From assembly GCF_033958435.1 (NCBI RefSeq), contig NC_134144.1, positions 10,286,010 to 10,350,009 on the forward strand: a stretch of DNA of 64,000 nucleotides. Direction: 5' to 3'. A program made the translations under genes and the position numbers. This document shows positions 59,801-62,160 of this stretch, in pieces. Origin of the DNA: Carettochelys insculpta (lineage: Eukaryota > Chordata > Testudines > Carettochelyidae). The notes beneath the pieces are model-generated. The model did not search any database. It saw only the letters and a program-made list of their open reading frames with translations, and was not told the DNA's origin. The number at the start of each line of letters is the position of its first letter. The first letter of the stretch is position 1.

Positions 59801-62106
59801 CGTAGTTCTTAAAATGAGGGTTACCAAAAGTATGGTTTGACATTATTTACTACAGACCATCTCGTATTCACATGCATAGCAGATCTTGAAGTACTGATTT
59901 TGCAACTGAATTTGAAAAAAATGCTTCTTCTCGCTATTTTGGTTGCAGACCCCTGTGCTATGTTATAAAGTGAATATAAAGTGACAAACTAAAAATTAAA
60001 GCAGACCTTTCAATTAAATTTATCTAAAATGTTTGTTACTACAACTGCTGGACTTCTGTTTTCATATGGGTAACACGTGGAGTTACCATCCATCCTGGTT
60101 TCTGTGGGACACTCCCATATTTGGGACACCAGTATAGCGTCCCGATTTATTTTGTCAAAAGGGCTAATTGCCCTGTATTTTCAGGCGACTGCTGCCCACT
60201 TCCCTTGGCTGGGGGAGCCAGGAGCCAGACCACATTGTGACACAGCTGCCCCTCCAGCTTCTCCCAGCTCCTCCCCGGTAGTGTGGCTGCTCCCCAGCTT
60301 CCCTCAGCTGTGGGAGCTGGGAGCCAGCAGTGGCCGCAGCTGCCTTATCCCCCAGCTTCCCTCAGCTGGGGGAGCCCGGAGCCGGAGACAGCCACGGCTG
60401 TGCCACTCCCCAGTTTCCCCAGGCTGGGGGAGCCAGGAGCCTTACCCGGCTACGGCTGCCCCACCTCCCAGCTTCCCCCAGCTGGGGGAGCCAGGAGCTG
60501 GACCCATGCCATGGCTGTCCCCCTCCCTCCCCCAGCTCTCCCTGGGCTGGGGAAGCTGGAGTGGCAGCATGGTGGCCCCCCAGCTGGCGGCAGCTGGGAG
60601 CTTCAGTGGCAGGATGGAAGCCCCCACAGGGCTGCCACCGCCTGACTCTCAGAAAAGGTCACCATCTGTCCTGTTTTGGCTGGGACAGCATCATTACTTG
60701 GGCGGGGGAGATATGATCACCCTAGTAACATGAGACTTTGAGCTAAAAGAGAGGCCAAAGCAGAGTGTGCAGTTTAGGGTGCACTCAATAGTATCGTAAG
60801 ACATAAAATTATTATTCTGTTCTAGAAAACCCATCATGACTTGAAATGGAAATCACAAATAAAATATCCCAAGTCAACCCATAAACTTTAGGCATTATAT
60901 TCCGTTGTTGCAATTTACCACTGCATGCTATTTCTCACAAACAGATGAAAGCTGATAACTTTCTTCACCAGTCTGAGGAATTGTCTACAATGGTCCAATC
61001 AGTCTTTAGCCCTTGCATACTGTCTTTATTTATTATCAAAAAAAACAAACTAGCCTTCCATCTGGGGCTTTTTACCCAGCCACAACTTCTGGGACTTTCC
61101 ACCTACAACTAGAGCCTCCCTAGCTTCTCTCAGTAGCTAGCCCCTTTCTCAACCAACCCTCAGCTTCCTGCAGCTCTTTATGGTGAATTCTTATTCCATT
61201 TCCAGATGCATCTGACTAGTGAACAGGGCTGATAAGTCTCAAGCCCCTGGCATTTAAATAGACAAATCACTCTACTGTAGGACAGATATTAGCAATGGTT
61301 TCATGGTAAAACTCCACTTTGGATTATATATTTTGCTTATTTAAATTCTCTCTGAAGTTGCATTGGAAAAGTTACTTTCTTACTACTTATCCTAAACGAT
61401 TGTTTATTGCAAAAGTGACTGTACTTCAGTAGTGGCTGCTTTGGTTCCAATGCAGAGCATATACTGCTTAAAATGTTGCTAACATGTTCACATCCTTTTA
61501 GTATGAAGGAGATGTGCAAAGATAATTAACTACTGGCTGGAAAACTAAGACTACAAACTGTGCATCCCAAAACGGTCAGTACAAATTTTCTTAGATTTTC
61601 TCCTCTTCAGAAAATTTGGGTAGAAGTAACTCAGCTGTGAAATGTAGTTTTGCAGATCAGTCCTTTTTCTCTTTCATTTTACCATTGTAGACAGTGAGCA
61701 TAAGTGCTGTAATATCTGTCTGTTTTCTTGTAGCTAATGTTTTAGTATCTTGTCTCACATAGGGATACTGAGCAAAAGAAGTCTGGTCTGAAAGACCTAT
61801 TAGCTCCCCCATAAGCTCCACTCTAAAAATATTAGGTAGAATCAAAACATCCCATGTTGTGAGGCAATGTTATCCTTTTGTATGTTTGAGTTGTTCAACA
61901 CAAATGTTTGTCTGCATAGCTAATGAATGTACCAGCTTTTCATTTTGCTAGTGCTGAAACAGATTTACCATGCCAAGTAAAATACATACTTATGTCACAA
62001 TATGCACTTTGATGTCATTCCCAAAGCCCTCAGTTACAGATTATTACAGCATACCCTGTTTCTTCCATGATGCAGCCACCCCAGGATTCCGTGCAGTCAC
62101 ATTCTT
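2062..62106 (-). CDS. ADAM23: ADAM23 gene, C-terminal half (13 exons visible, partial)
   Basis: Thirteen separate minus-strand exons join in phase to encode the end of the metalloprotease-like domain, the disintegrin domain, the cysteine-rich region, an EGF-like module and a single membrane anchor. Residue patterns such as [40 protein letters not shown] and [15 protein letters not shown] fit ADAM23 better than its relatives ADAM22 and ADAM11, judged from remembered family sequences. ADAM23 is known as a non-proteolytic, brain-enriched surface protein that binds LGI-family ligands and integrins. With one membrane exon used, the visible coding length is 1105 nt. All exon borders are AG/GT and no exon has a stop or frameshift, so the gene looks functional. 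Upstream exons lie beyond the right edge and the terminal cytoplasmic exon and 3' UTR beyond the left edge. The introns are heavily loaded with transposons. Confidence 0.93.
2598..2681. repeat. Old palindromic interspersed repeat
   Basis: AAGGTGCTGAGTACC at the left and CAGCACCTTA at the right flank a centre containing CTTACTTCAATTTGA. This fits a decayed foldback repeat of a type common in reptile and bird DNA. The family name is not known to me. Confidence 0.4.
5097..5160. repeat. Small foldback repeat (CCCATTGACTTCAGTGGG core)
   Basis: The arms are GTGAGATCCTGCCCCATGGA at the left and TCCAGGAATTCAC at the right, around ATGGGTATTTTCCCATTGAC. Read on either strand the unit is almost the same, so it can fold into a hairpin. 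Confidence 0.55.
6442..6532 (-). CDS. ADAM23: ADAM23 alternative transmembrane exon (upstream copy)
   Basis: This 91-nt exon (two bases, 29 codons, two bases) encodes [20 protein letters not shown] followed by IFGGTGWGI: a hydrophobic membrane span ending in GGTGWG. A long pyrimidine tract precedes the CACACAG acceptor and the donor is GTAAGC. Length and both phases are identical to the exon at 2062-2152, and the two proteins share ATN, AG-IL and GGTGWG. They therefore arose by exon duplication. Splicing both in series would also stay open, but would give two membrane spans. Mutually exclusive use is the natural reading. Confidence 0.88.
7615..7795. mobile_element. Partial MITE of the TGTCTACACTAG group
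   Basis: It starts GGCGATGTCTATACTAGACA and contains the palindrome GTCGAC, as in other members of the group. No clear right terminus is visible, so the copy is truncated or decayed. Confidence 0.45.
7803..7975. repeat. Reptile foldback/SINE-like repeat, decayed copy
   Basis: It contains CCTATTAGTCTGTAGTTTCA, AGCAGTGTTGTAGCACC and ATCTGATGAAGTGAAC, the hallmarks of an abundant reptile repeat whose centre folds back (compare 13808-14035). I cannot assign a formal class. Confidence 0.5.
8880..9180. repeat. Composite of two or more foldback/SINE-like repeat copies
   Basis: The segment holds two heads (GTGTTAGTCTGTAAAAATAA and its complement-type ACTAGCACGGCTATCTCTCT), two tails (AATAAATTCATTAATCTCTA, CGAATTTATTAGGTGATGAA) and the centre GACCCACTTCTTCAGA. 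The order suggests one copy inserted into or beside another. Confidence 0.55.
9465..9595 (-). repeat. MIR-like (CORE-SINE) remnant
   Basis: CTTTACAGAAAGGAAACTGA, GGCATGGAGAGATTAAGTAA and the following TCTGACCAATGCC resemble the conserved segment of MIR elements in reverse orientation. This is a very old, diverged copy. Identification is from memory of the consensus. Confidence 0.6.
11228..11259. repeat. Trinucleotide (TCA)n microsatellite
   Basis: An almost pure run of TCA/ATC units interrupted once by CGT. Confidence 0.9.
11826..12262. mobile_element. MITE rich in TTGTCRACA motifs
   Basis: The ends resemble the TGTCTACACTAG group (left CACTGTAGACTAGAGGGA; right CCCTCTAAGTTTGGACATAG). The interior carries about eleven copies of a short palindrome-like motif, TGTCAACA/TGTTGACA/TGTCGACA, in both orientations. 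No transposase is present. Long open frames here are by-products of the repeated motif. Confidence 0.6.
13808..14035. repeat. Near-palindromic copy of the reptile foldback repeat
   Basis: The left half (CAGTCATGTAGCACTTTAAA … GTGACAAGCTTTGGTGGGAC) is repeated inverted in the right half (GTCCCATGAAAGCTCATCAC … TAAAGAGCTAGATGACTG). It ends with AGACTAACACGGCTACCTTT. The unit can fold into a hairpin of about 75-bp arms. Confidence 0.65.
14511..14622 (-). CDS. ADAM23: ADAM23 exon: EGF-like module and juxtamembrane stalk
   Basis: This 112-nt exon (37 codons plus one base) encodes [20 protein letters not shown] followed by [17 protein letters not shown]. CxNExTCxCxxxWxGxxC is the C-terminal half of the EGF-like fold. 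The stalk ends at GPK, immediately before the membrane anchor. The acceptor is TTCTAG and the donor GTTTGT, which is weaker than the others. It leaves one base (G) that must join a membrane exon starting in the matching phase. Both downstream candidates satisfy this. Confidence 0.94.
16285..16340. repeat. Foldback/SINE-like repeat terminal fragment
   Basis: TTGTTGTTTTTGAAGATACA followed by ACTAACTCGGCTACCTCTCT is the end of the same family as 13808-14035. Confidence 0.55.
16364..16777. mobile_element. MITE with ~190-bp inverted arms
   Basis: The left arm starts GTGGTGTCTATACTGAGGAA. The right end, CTGAGTGTAGACATAGCC, is its inverse. The inverted symmetry continues through CGCCATGCTAATAGCC, the AATGAGGCGCTGAA block and AAAGGACCCTGCAAAC, so nearly the whole element is one hairpin. 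Confidence 0.75.
16951..18882 (-). mobile_element. CR1 LINE, 5'-truncated
   Basis: The 3' end (CCTGAGGTCCCTTCCAGCCC type, seen inverted) is at 16951 and the copy runs leftward-reading to a truncation near 18882. It encodes the CR1 reverse transcriptase and C-terminal region in three frames, so it is dead. It ends in a short TGATTCTGTGATC-type tail, as CR1 copies do. Confidence 0.92.
17026..18880 (-). pseudogene. CR1 ORF2 fragment (reverse transcriptase), frameshifted
   Basis: The reading runs [20 protein letters not shown] … [20 protein letters not shown] … [20 protein letters not shown] … [12 protein letters not shown] … [24 protein letters not shown] is the catalytic box of the LINE reverse transcriptase. 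Frame breaks occur near 18050-18085 and 17472-17479. The endonuclease half is missing because of 5' truncation. Confidence 0.9.
18922..19600. mobile_element. Probable non-autonomous hAT-like element
   Basis: It starts AAACCAGGGGTTCCCAAAAT, which resembles hAT terminal sequence, and is more GC-rich than its surroundings. No right terminus is evident and there is no transposase. Several overlapping short open frames have no family match. Confidence 0.35.
19975..20065. repeat. Foldback/SINE-like repeat fragment
   Basis: TCTGATGAAGTGGGTCTTTG, CCCACGAATGCTTATG and GTTAGTCTACAAGGTGCCAC are close to the family consensus as I recall it, so this fragment is comparatively young. Confidence 0.65.
20293..20461 (-). 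CDS. ADAM23: ADAM23 exon: cysteine-rich/EGF-like junction
   Basis: This 169-nt exon (one base plus 56 codons) includes [40 protein letters not shown] and [16 protein letters not shown]. The acceptor is TCCTAG and the donor GTAAGT. LGYVEDGxPCGPxMMC is shared by the ADAM11/22/23 group, while MMCLDRKCL and SCPxxSxGKVCS point to ADAM23. The EGF-like module starts near its 3' end and continues in the next exon. Confidence 0.96.
21296..22580 (-). mobile_element. Ancient CR1/L3-like LINE, 3' part
   Basis: It begins at its inverted 3' end (CAGAAGGGACAATTGTGATG, ATCTAGTCTGACTTCTTG) and passes through TGGTAAATTGGTCCAATGAT and TGTCATCTGTAAACTTTGAG into the reverse-transcriptase region. The reading frame is destroyed. 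The pattern matches an old LINE family found widely in amniotes, recognised from memory. Confidence 0.7.
21373..21612. mobile_element. MITE nested in the ancient LINE
   Basis: The LINE reads smoothly up to ATAACACAGG and resumes at CAGCCTTCAGCC. The inserted segment opens with TTATGTCTCCACTGAAGACA and closes with CACTTTAGACAG, decayed ends of the TGTCTACACTAG group. Confidence 0.45.
22604..22723 (-). CDS. ADAM23: ADAM23 exon: cysteine-rich region, distal part
   Basis: This 120-nt exon (one base, 39 codons, two bases) encodes [20 protein letters not shown] then [19 protein letters not shown]. The acceptor is TTGCAG and the donor GTAAAG. The sequence [28 protein letters not shown] is diagnostic for ADAM23 over ADAM22. 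A potential glycosylation site, NLT, is present. Confidence 0.95.
24345..24665. repeat. DIRS terminal hairpin unit (copy 1)
   Basis: The left arm (GTTAGTCACCTGTGCAGGAA … TCTTTGAGATGTGTCC … GGGTGCTCCAC) is inverted 200 bp later (GTGAACACCCACAGGGACAC … ATCTCAAAGAATGTC … CAGGTAAGTAAC). The same arrangement recurs at the other DIRS ends in this window. Confidence 0.7.
24825..25217 (-). pseudogene. DIRS copy 1 tyrosine recombinase remnant
   Basis: The open segment contains [20 protein letters not shown] and a following [17 protein letters not shown] block, equivalent to the recombinase region of DIRS copy 2 ([16 protein letters not shown] … [12 protein letters not shown]). The catalytic His/Arg stretch is degraded. 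Confidence 0.7.
25813..26172 (-). pseudogene. DIRS copy 1 RNase H to recombinase linker remnant
   Basis: The frame contains [20 protein letters not shown], equivalent to the LLYAFPP…LIHKVLQK linker of copy 2. It is an isolated fragment with a stop on each side. Confidence 0.6.
26429..26653. repeat. Left arm of a long, nearly perfect inverted repeat
   Basis: About 225 bp from TGTAGCCAGACAGAGTCTCC to CCCTCAAGAAATC. The inverse copy at 26846-27075 differs, by eye, only around a C-homopolymer. The loop between the arms is about 190 bp. Confidence 0.85.
26846..27075. repeat. Right arm of the long inverted repeat
   Basis: Inverse of 26429-26653, ending GGAGACTCTGTCTGGCTACA. It contains a run of twelve G where the other arm has ten C plus a dinucleotide difference. 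Such near-identity implies recent origin or ongoing gene conversion. Confidence 0.85.
27159..27485 (-). pseudogene. Retroviral Env transmembrane-subunit-like C-terminal fragment
   Basis: An open minus-strand stretch of about 108 codons without an ATG, opened just after an in-frame TGA. It has a tryptophan-containing amphipathic part, then about 25 strongly hydrophobic residues, then a basic and polar tail ending at a TAG. Position just before a purine tract and an LTR-like block is where the membrane anchor of an envelope gene would sit. The surface subunit, the fusion peptide and every other viral gene are absent. Family-level assignment is inference. Confidence 0.5.
28498..28991 (-). pseudogene. 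DIRS copy 1 gag-like region remnant
   Basis: Minus-strand frames show [20 protein letters not shown], equivalent to the [14 protein letters not shown] block of ORF1 in DIRS copy 2, preceded by a Ser/Pro/Thr-rich low-complexity region. It is broken into short frames. Confidence 0.6.
29956..30061 (-). CDS. ADAM23: ADAM23 exon: cysteine-rich region
   Basis: This 106-nt exon carries two bases, 34 codons ([20 protein letters not shown] then [14 protein letters not shown]) and two bases. The acceptor is CAACAG and the donor GTAAAT. Split codons join to Lys at the 5' end and His at the 3' end. The upstream decayed DIRS copy ends about 250 bp from this exon. Confidence 0.94.
30062..32271. other. ADAM23 intron with one MITE
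   Basis: AT-rich intron. The only clear element is the MITE at 31569-31872. A CTTACACTAGTGTAAATCAG block near 30570-30590 may be a fragment of an old foldback repeat. Confidence 0.6.
31569..31872. mobile_element. MITE with TGTCTACACTAG ends
   Basis: The 304-bp element has inverted ends of about 45 bp (GGCCATGTCTACACTAGCAC … CTTCGAAATGGCCATGCAAA, and the inverse at the right). The interior holds TTCGAA palindromes and the block AAAGGACCCCCATCTGG shared with 16364-16777. Confidence 0.85.
32272..32335 (-). CDS. ADAM23: ADAM23 exon: start of cysteine-rich region
   Basis: This 64-nt exon (21 codons plus one base) encodes [20 protein letters not shown] followed by N. The acceptor is GTTTAG and the donor GTAGGT. 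GxCYNGxCKTRDxQCxYIWG is highly conserved across ADAM11/22/23. Confidence 0.94.
32336..33179. other. Short ADAM23 intron
   Basis: No repeat or gene recognised in this 844-bp intron. Confidence 0.6.
33180..33230 (-). CDS. ADAM23: ADAM23 exon: disintegrin/cysteine-rich junction
   Basis: This 51-nt, phase-0 exon encodes [17 protein letters not shown]. The acceptor is GTTCAG and the donor GTATGT. The motif C-P-x-N-x-x-K-x-D-G-x-x-C is the standard end of the disintegrin domain in ADAMs. The intron upstream of it is about 11.7 kb and holds the young DIRS element. Confidence 0.94.
33401..34047. mobile_element. Non-autonomous DNA transposon with AGGGCCCTACCAAATT end
   Basis: The left end AGGGCCCTACCAAATTAACA and right end TGAATTTGCTAGTACCCTGC are imperfect inverses. 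Internal blocks CCTTACTTCTGTGCTGCTGC and its inverse fold back on each other. A recurrent reptile repeat as far as I recall. There is no transposase. Confidence 0.65.
34542..34832. mobile_element. Small hAT-like MITE
   Basis: The ends CAGCGGGGTAAGCAACCTTT and GGGGGTTGCTAATCTG are inverse-related. There is no coding content and no clear 8-bp duplication. Confidence 0.5.
35753..36056. mobile_element. DIRS-like terminal hairpin unit adjoining copy 2
   Basis: The left arm (TTACTCACCCTGTAACTGTT … CGAGATGTGTTGCTTCTGTC … CATTC) is inverted at 36006-36056 (GAATGGACAGGAGAAGCACA … AACAACAGTTACAAGGTGAG … TAA). It is about 300 bp, has no gene, and belongs to a different subfamily from the DIRS copy that follows. 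Confidence 0.7.
36058..36378. repeat. DIRS copy 2 terminal hairpin unit
   Basis: GTTACTCACCGTAGTAATGA … TTCTTCGAGATGTGTTCCCA … GGGTGCTCCAC is inverted at 36325-36378 (GTGGAGCACCCACGGGGACA … CATCTCGAAGAACCATCGTT … CAGTGAGTAAC). A third, directly repeated GTGTCCCCATGGGTGCTCCA begins at 36396. Confidence 0.8.
36463..37942 (-). pseudogene. DIRS copy 2 tyrosine recombinase (and upstream linker), broken
   Basis: The N-terminal part reads [20 protein letters not shown] and [20 protein letters not shown] (36914-37771 frame). The C-terminal part reads [40 protein letters not shown] and [14 protein letters not shown] (36463-37038 frame). DIRS recombinases cut and rejoin DNA through an R-H-x-x-R-Y active site. 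Here the frames switch near 37000, exactly where the first catalytic arginine is expected after LLAIMS. The HxxR arginine is glutamine (HSTQ). The candidate Tyr (KHY) remains. The linker 37444-37710 lies in a third frame. Inactive. Confidence 0.85.
37943..39712 (-). pseudogene. DIRS copy 2 reverse transcriptase/RNase H
   Basis: A 589-codon open frame overlapping the end of ORF1 by about 296 nt in another frame, as is usual for DIRS. Reverse-transcriptase landmarks in order are [43 protein letters not shown] and the catalytic YLDD at 38752-38763 (about residues 317-320). RNase H follows ([16 protein letters not shown] … [17 protein letters not shown]). The first RNase H aspartate (expected TDAS) is asparagine, codon AAC at 38261-38263. 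The frame stops at TAG 37943-37945 inside PGAHNV, and a second in-frame TGA lies at 37877-37879, after which the conserved sequence continues. No convincing start codon is identified. Confidence 0.88.
39417..41663 (-). pseudogene. DIRS copy 2 ORF1 (gag-like), one premature stop
   Basis: The ATG at 41661-41663 opens [20 protein letters not shown] with a cysteine cluster (CESC … CIRC … CSFC), followed by a KRRK-type basic segment. A TGA at 41355-41357 interrupts the frame, which then stays open in the same register to 39417. The middle is Pro/Ser/Arg-rich. The C-terminal half contains the conserved [20 protein letters not shown] block and ends in an Arg/Gln/Tyr-rich tail suited to nucleic-acid binding. 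It is a structural protein of the retrotransposon by position and analogy. Confidence 0.85.
41822..41867. repeat. (TA)23 microsatellite
   Basis: A pure TA run of 46 bp in the leader region of DIRS copy 2, about 160 bp upstream of the ORF1 start (minus strand). It is followed by a T run. Confidence 0.97.
42166..42535. mobile_element. DIRS-like terminal fragments next to copy 2
   Basis: TTCTTCAAGTGTTTGCTCCT … GTTCATTCC, then AGTTACTTACCTGTAACTGT, TCTTCAAGATGTGTTCTTGA, and an inverted AATGCACAAGAGCAACCACT block. These are arms of related but distinct DIRS-end units lying back to back with copy 2. Confidence 0.6.
42815..43172. mobile_element. hAT MITE with 8-bp target duplication
   Basis: The 358-bp element starts CAGCAACTCTCAAACTGTGG and ends CAAGAACCGCTG. 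The flanks GTGTAGTT (42807-42814) and GTTTAGTT (43173-43180) agree at 7 of 8 positions, the expected duplication size for hAT elements. There is no transposase. Confidence 0.75.
43312..43339. repeat. (AG)n microsatellite
   Basis: A simple AGAG run of about 28 bp. Confidence 0.95.
43780..44045. mobile_element. GC-rich non-autonomous element fragment (hAT-like end)
   Basis: It ends AAGTTCCCCACCTCTGGCCT, which resembles an inverted hAT terminus, after TCTGATCCGGCCCGTGAGGC. There is no coding content and the left limit is uncertain. Confidence 0.4.
44974..45054 (-). CDS. ADAM23: ADAM23 exon: disintegrin loop
   Basis: This 81-nt, phase-0 exon encodes [20 protein letters not shown] followed by CTGDSGQ. 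The acceptor is TTCTAG and the donor GTATGT. It contains the integrin-contacting disintegrin loop (…[10 protein letters not shown]…). In the loop the residue after ECR is cysteine (TGT), where I recall aspartate in the mammalian protein, adding a possible unpaired cysteine beside the binding tip. Confidence 0.94.
45846..46036 (-). mobile_element. tRNA-headed SINE with CR1-like 3' end
   Basis: On the minus strand the head GGGTAGGTCAGTGGTTTGAG resembles a pol III A box. GGTTGTGAGCTCAATCC 40 bp on resembles a B box. The tail reads GACCTCCTGAGGTCCCTTCC, the same as the 3' end of the CR1 copies here. Sharing a LINE's 3' end is how SINEs borrow that LINE's reverse transcriptase, so CR1 mobilisation is inferred. 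Confidence 0.75.
46741..47177. mobile_element. MITE built of TTCGAA palindromes
   Basis: The inverted ends exceed 60 bp (GGGCTTGTCTACACTAGCTC … CTTCGAAGGGAGCATGGT and inverse). About ten TTCGAA or TTCAAA motifs occur inside, many as ACTTCGAAGT. A second inverted pair (GCGGCTCACCCGCTGGTACT) sits inside the first. Confidence 0.88.
47349..47435 (-). CDS. ADAM23: ADAM23 exon: disintegrin domain, central part
   Basis: This 87-nt, phase-0 exon encodes [20 protein letters not shown] followed by GPCCNISCL. It carries the paired cysteines (CCKKC, GPCCN) typical of the disintegrin core. The acceptor is ATCTAG and the donor GTGAGT. An N-glycosylation sequon (NIS) is present. Confidence 0.95.
48185..51112 (+). 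mobile_element. CR1 LINE, long copy with endonuclease and reverse transcriptase
   Basis: It runs from about 48185 (AACAGGGATTGCTGGGAAGA) to the 3' end CTCCTGAGGTCCCTTCCAGC … TATGATTCTGTGATT near 51112. It is far longer than the other CR1 copies here and retains the apurinic-endonuclease-like region. It is broken by several frameshifts and is not active. Confidence 0.92.
48307..51053 (+). pseudogene. CR1 ORF2 (endonuclease + reverse transcriptase), frameshifted
   Basis: Endonuclease landmarks are [32 protein letters not shown] and [12 protein letters not shown]. Reverse-transcriptase landmarks are [51 protein letters not shown] and [11 protein letters not shown]. In the catalytic box the residue before ADD is Ser rather than Phe. 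Frame breaks occur near 48715-48825, 49089, 49800-49840, 50012-50061 and 50616-50632. Confidence 0.9.
51420..51491 (-). CDS. ADAM23: ADAM23 exon: start of disintegrin domain
   Basis: This 72-nt, phase-0 exon encodes [20 protein letters not shown] followed by GFRM. The acceptor is CTCTCAG and the donor a strong GTAAGT. The CGNG and GEECDCG motifs are the canonical opening of ADAM disintegrin domains, and the cysteine spacing is intact. Confidence 0.95.
51881..52960 (+). pseudogene. Harbinger transposase remnant
   Basis: Blocks in order are [84 protein letters not shown] and VEFGC-type [13 protein letters not shown]. These are the conserved DDE-nuclease blocks of PIF/Harbinger, spread over several frames with stops. 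The first catalytic Asp (expected in IDGTHI) is Asn in INGMHI near 52525. Confidence 0.85.
53250..53900 (-). pseudogene. Harbinger Myb/SANT-like accessory gene remnant
   Basis: On the minus strand [41 protein letters not shown] and a downstream [15 protein letters not shown] are recognisable. This is the trihelix Myb/SANT-like DNA-binding protein that partners the transposase and binds its terminal repeats. Stops interrupt the frame at several points. Confidence 0.7.
54912..55157. mobile_element. Truncated copy of the GGTTGAACCTCTCTA MITE
   Basis: It begins AGGTTGAACCTCTCTAATCT and shares internal blocks with 1338-1648 (for example ATGACCATTAAACATGAATG-like and TTAGAGCCCAATAAGCAGTG). Its right end is missing where a CR1 fragment starts. 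Confidence 0.65.
55163..55597 (+). mobile_element. CR1 LINE 3' fragment
   Basis: Encodes the extreme C-terminus ([20 protein letters not shown]) with shifts, followed by the 3' UTR CTCCTGAGGTCCTTTCAGAC and an ATTCTATGATT tail. It is severely 5'-truncated. Confidence 0.88.
55986..56085 (-). CDS. ADAM23: ADAM23 exon: protease-like/disintegrin boundary
   Basis: This 100-nt exon (one base plus 33 codons) reads [33 protein letters not shown]. The acceptor is TTTTAG and the donor GTAATT. It matches the end of the ADAM23 protease-like domain, ending just before the LFE...ECGNG start of the disintegrin domain. The residue before RGGG is cysteine (TGC), where I recall glutamine in the human protein. 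Confidence 0.92.
56523..57060 (-). mobile_element. DIRS-end fragment (hairpin unit plus recombinase tail)
   Basis: GGTTACTCACCTACTGCAGT … GAGGTTCTTTGAGATGGTTG is inverted at 56785-56840 (GGGACAACCATCTTGAAGAA … CCTCAGTTTCTGCACGAGAT). It is followed by about 200 bp resembling the 3' part of the DIRS recombinase. It ends in an AAATAAATAAATA tract. Confidence 0.65.
57158..57960. mobile_element. hAT-like element with CAGGGGTTGGCAACC end
   Basis: It starts CAGGGGTTGGCAACCTGCCG, a typical hAT-type terminus, followed by GC-rich non-coding sequence. No inverted right end is found, so it is probably truncated. The overlapping open frames inside have no family match. Confidence 0.5.
58005..59405 (+). 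mobile_element. CR1 LINE fragment of a different, older subfamily
   Basis: It carries reverse-transcriptase blocks [20 protein letters not shown] and [12 protein letters not shown], then [20 protein letters not shown] and [20 protein letters not shown]. The 3' end is CTCTTGAGGCCCCTTCCAGT with a GATTCTATGATT tail. Frame breaks are frequent. The catalytic box reads FSDD. Confidence 0.88.
60081..60727. mobile_element. DNA element enclosing a ~60-bp minisatellite
   Basis: The ends are inverse-related (AGTTACCATCCATCCTGG at the left; ATGATCACCCTAGTAAC at the right). 60175-60560 holds six or so degenerate units built on CAGCTTCCCTCAGCTGGGGG and GAGCCAGGAGCC. Long open frames across it reflect the GC-rich repeat, not a gene. 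Confidence 0.55.
62055..62106 (-). CDS. ADAM23: ADAM23 exon: end of metalloprotease-like domain
   Basis: This 52-nt exon reads (xAA) [16 protein letters not shown] (GG). It has an AG acceptor at 62107-62108 and a GTATGC donor. It starts with two bases and ends with two bases of split codons; the next exon begins with G, completing a glycine codon. The segment follows the degenerate zinc-site region of the protease-like domain, whose own exon lies outside the window. It is the most 5' exon that can be recognised here. The acceptor could instead be three bases further in, because AG occurs twice. Confidence 0.88.
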
Positions 62107-62160
62107 CTCAGACAAAACCAAAAGAAAGAAGGAAATGTGTTAAAATATACTAGCAGCAAA

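Larger units (their letters stand above)
56086..62054. other. ADAM23 intron with DIRS end, hAT-like, CR1 and minisatellite elements
   Basis: The contents are a poly-T run (56169-56197), a DIRS-end unit (56523-57060), a hAT-like element (57158-57960), a CR1 fragment (58005-59405) and a minisatellite-bearing element (60081-60727). 59406-60080 and 60728-62054 are plain AT-rich intron. Confidence 0.6.

Noticed and set aside
60077..60733. 218-codon plus-strand open frame
   Set aside because: It spans a GC-rich minisatellite where several frames on both strands are open. Pro/Ser/Gly-rich output is typical of repeat-driven open frames.
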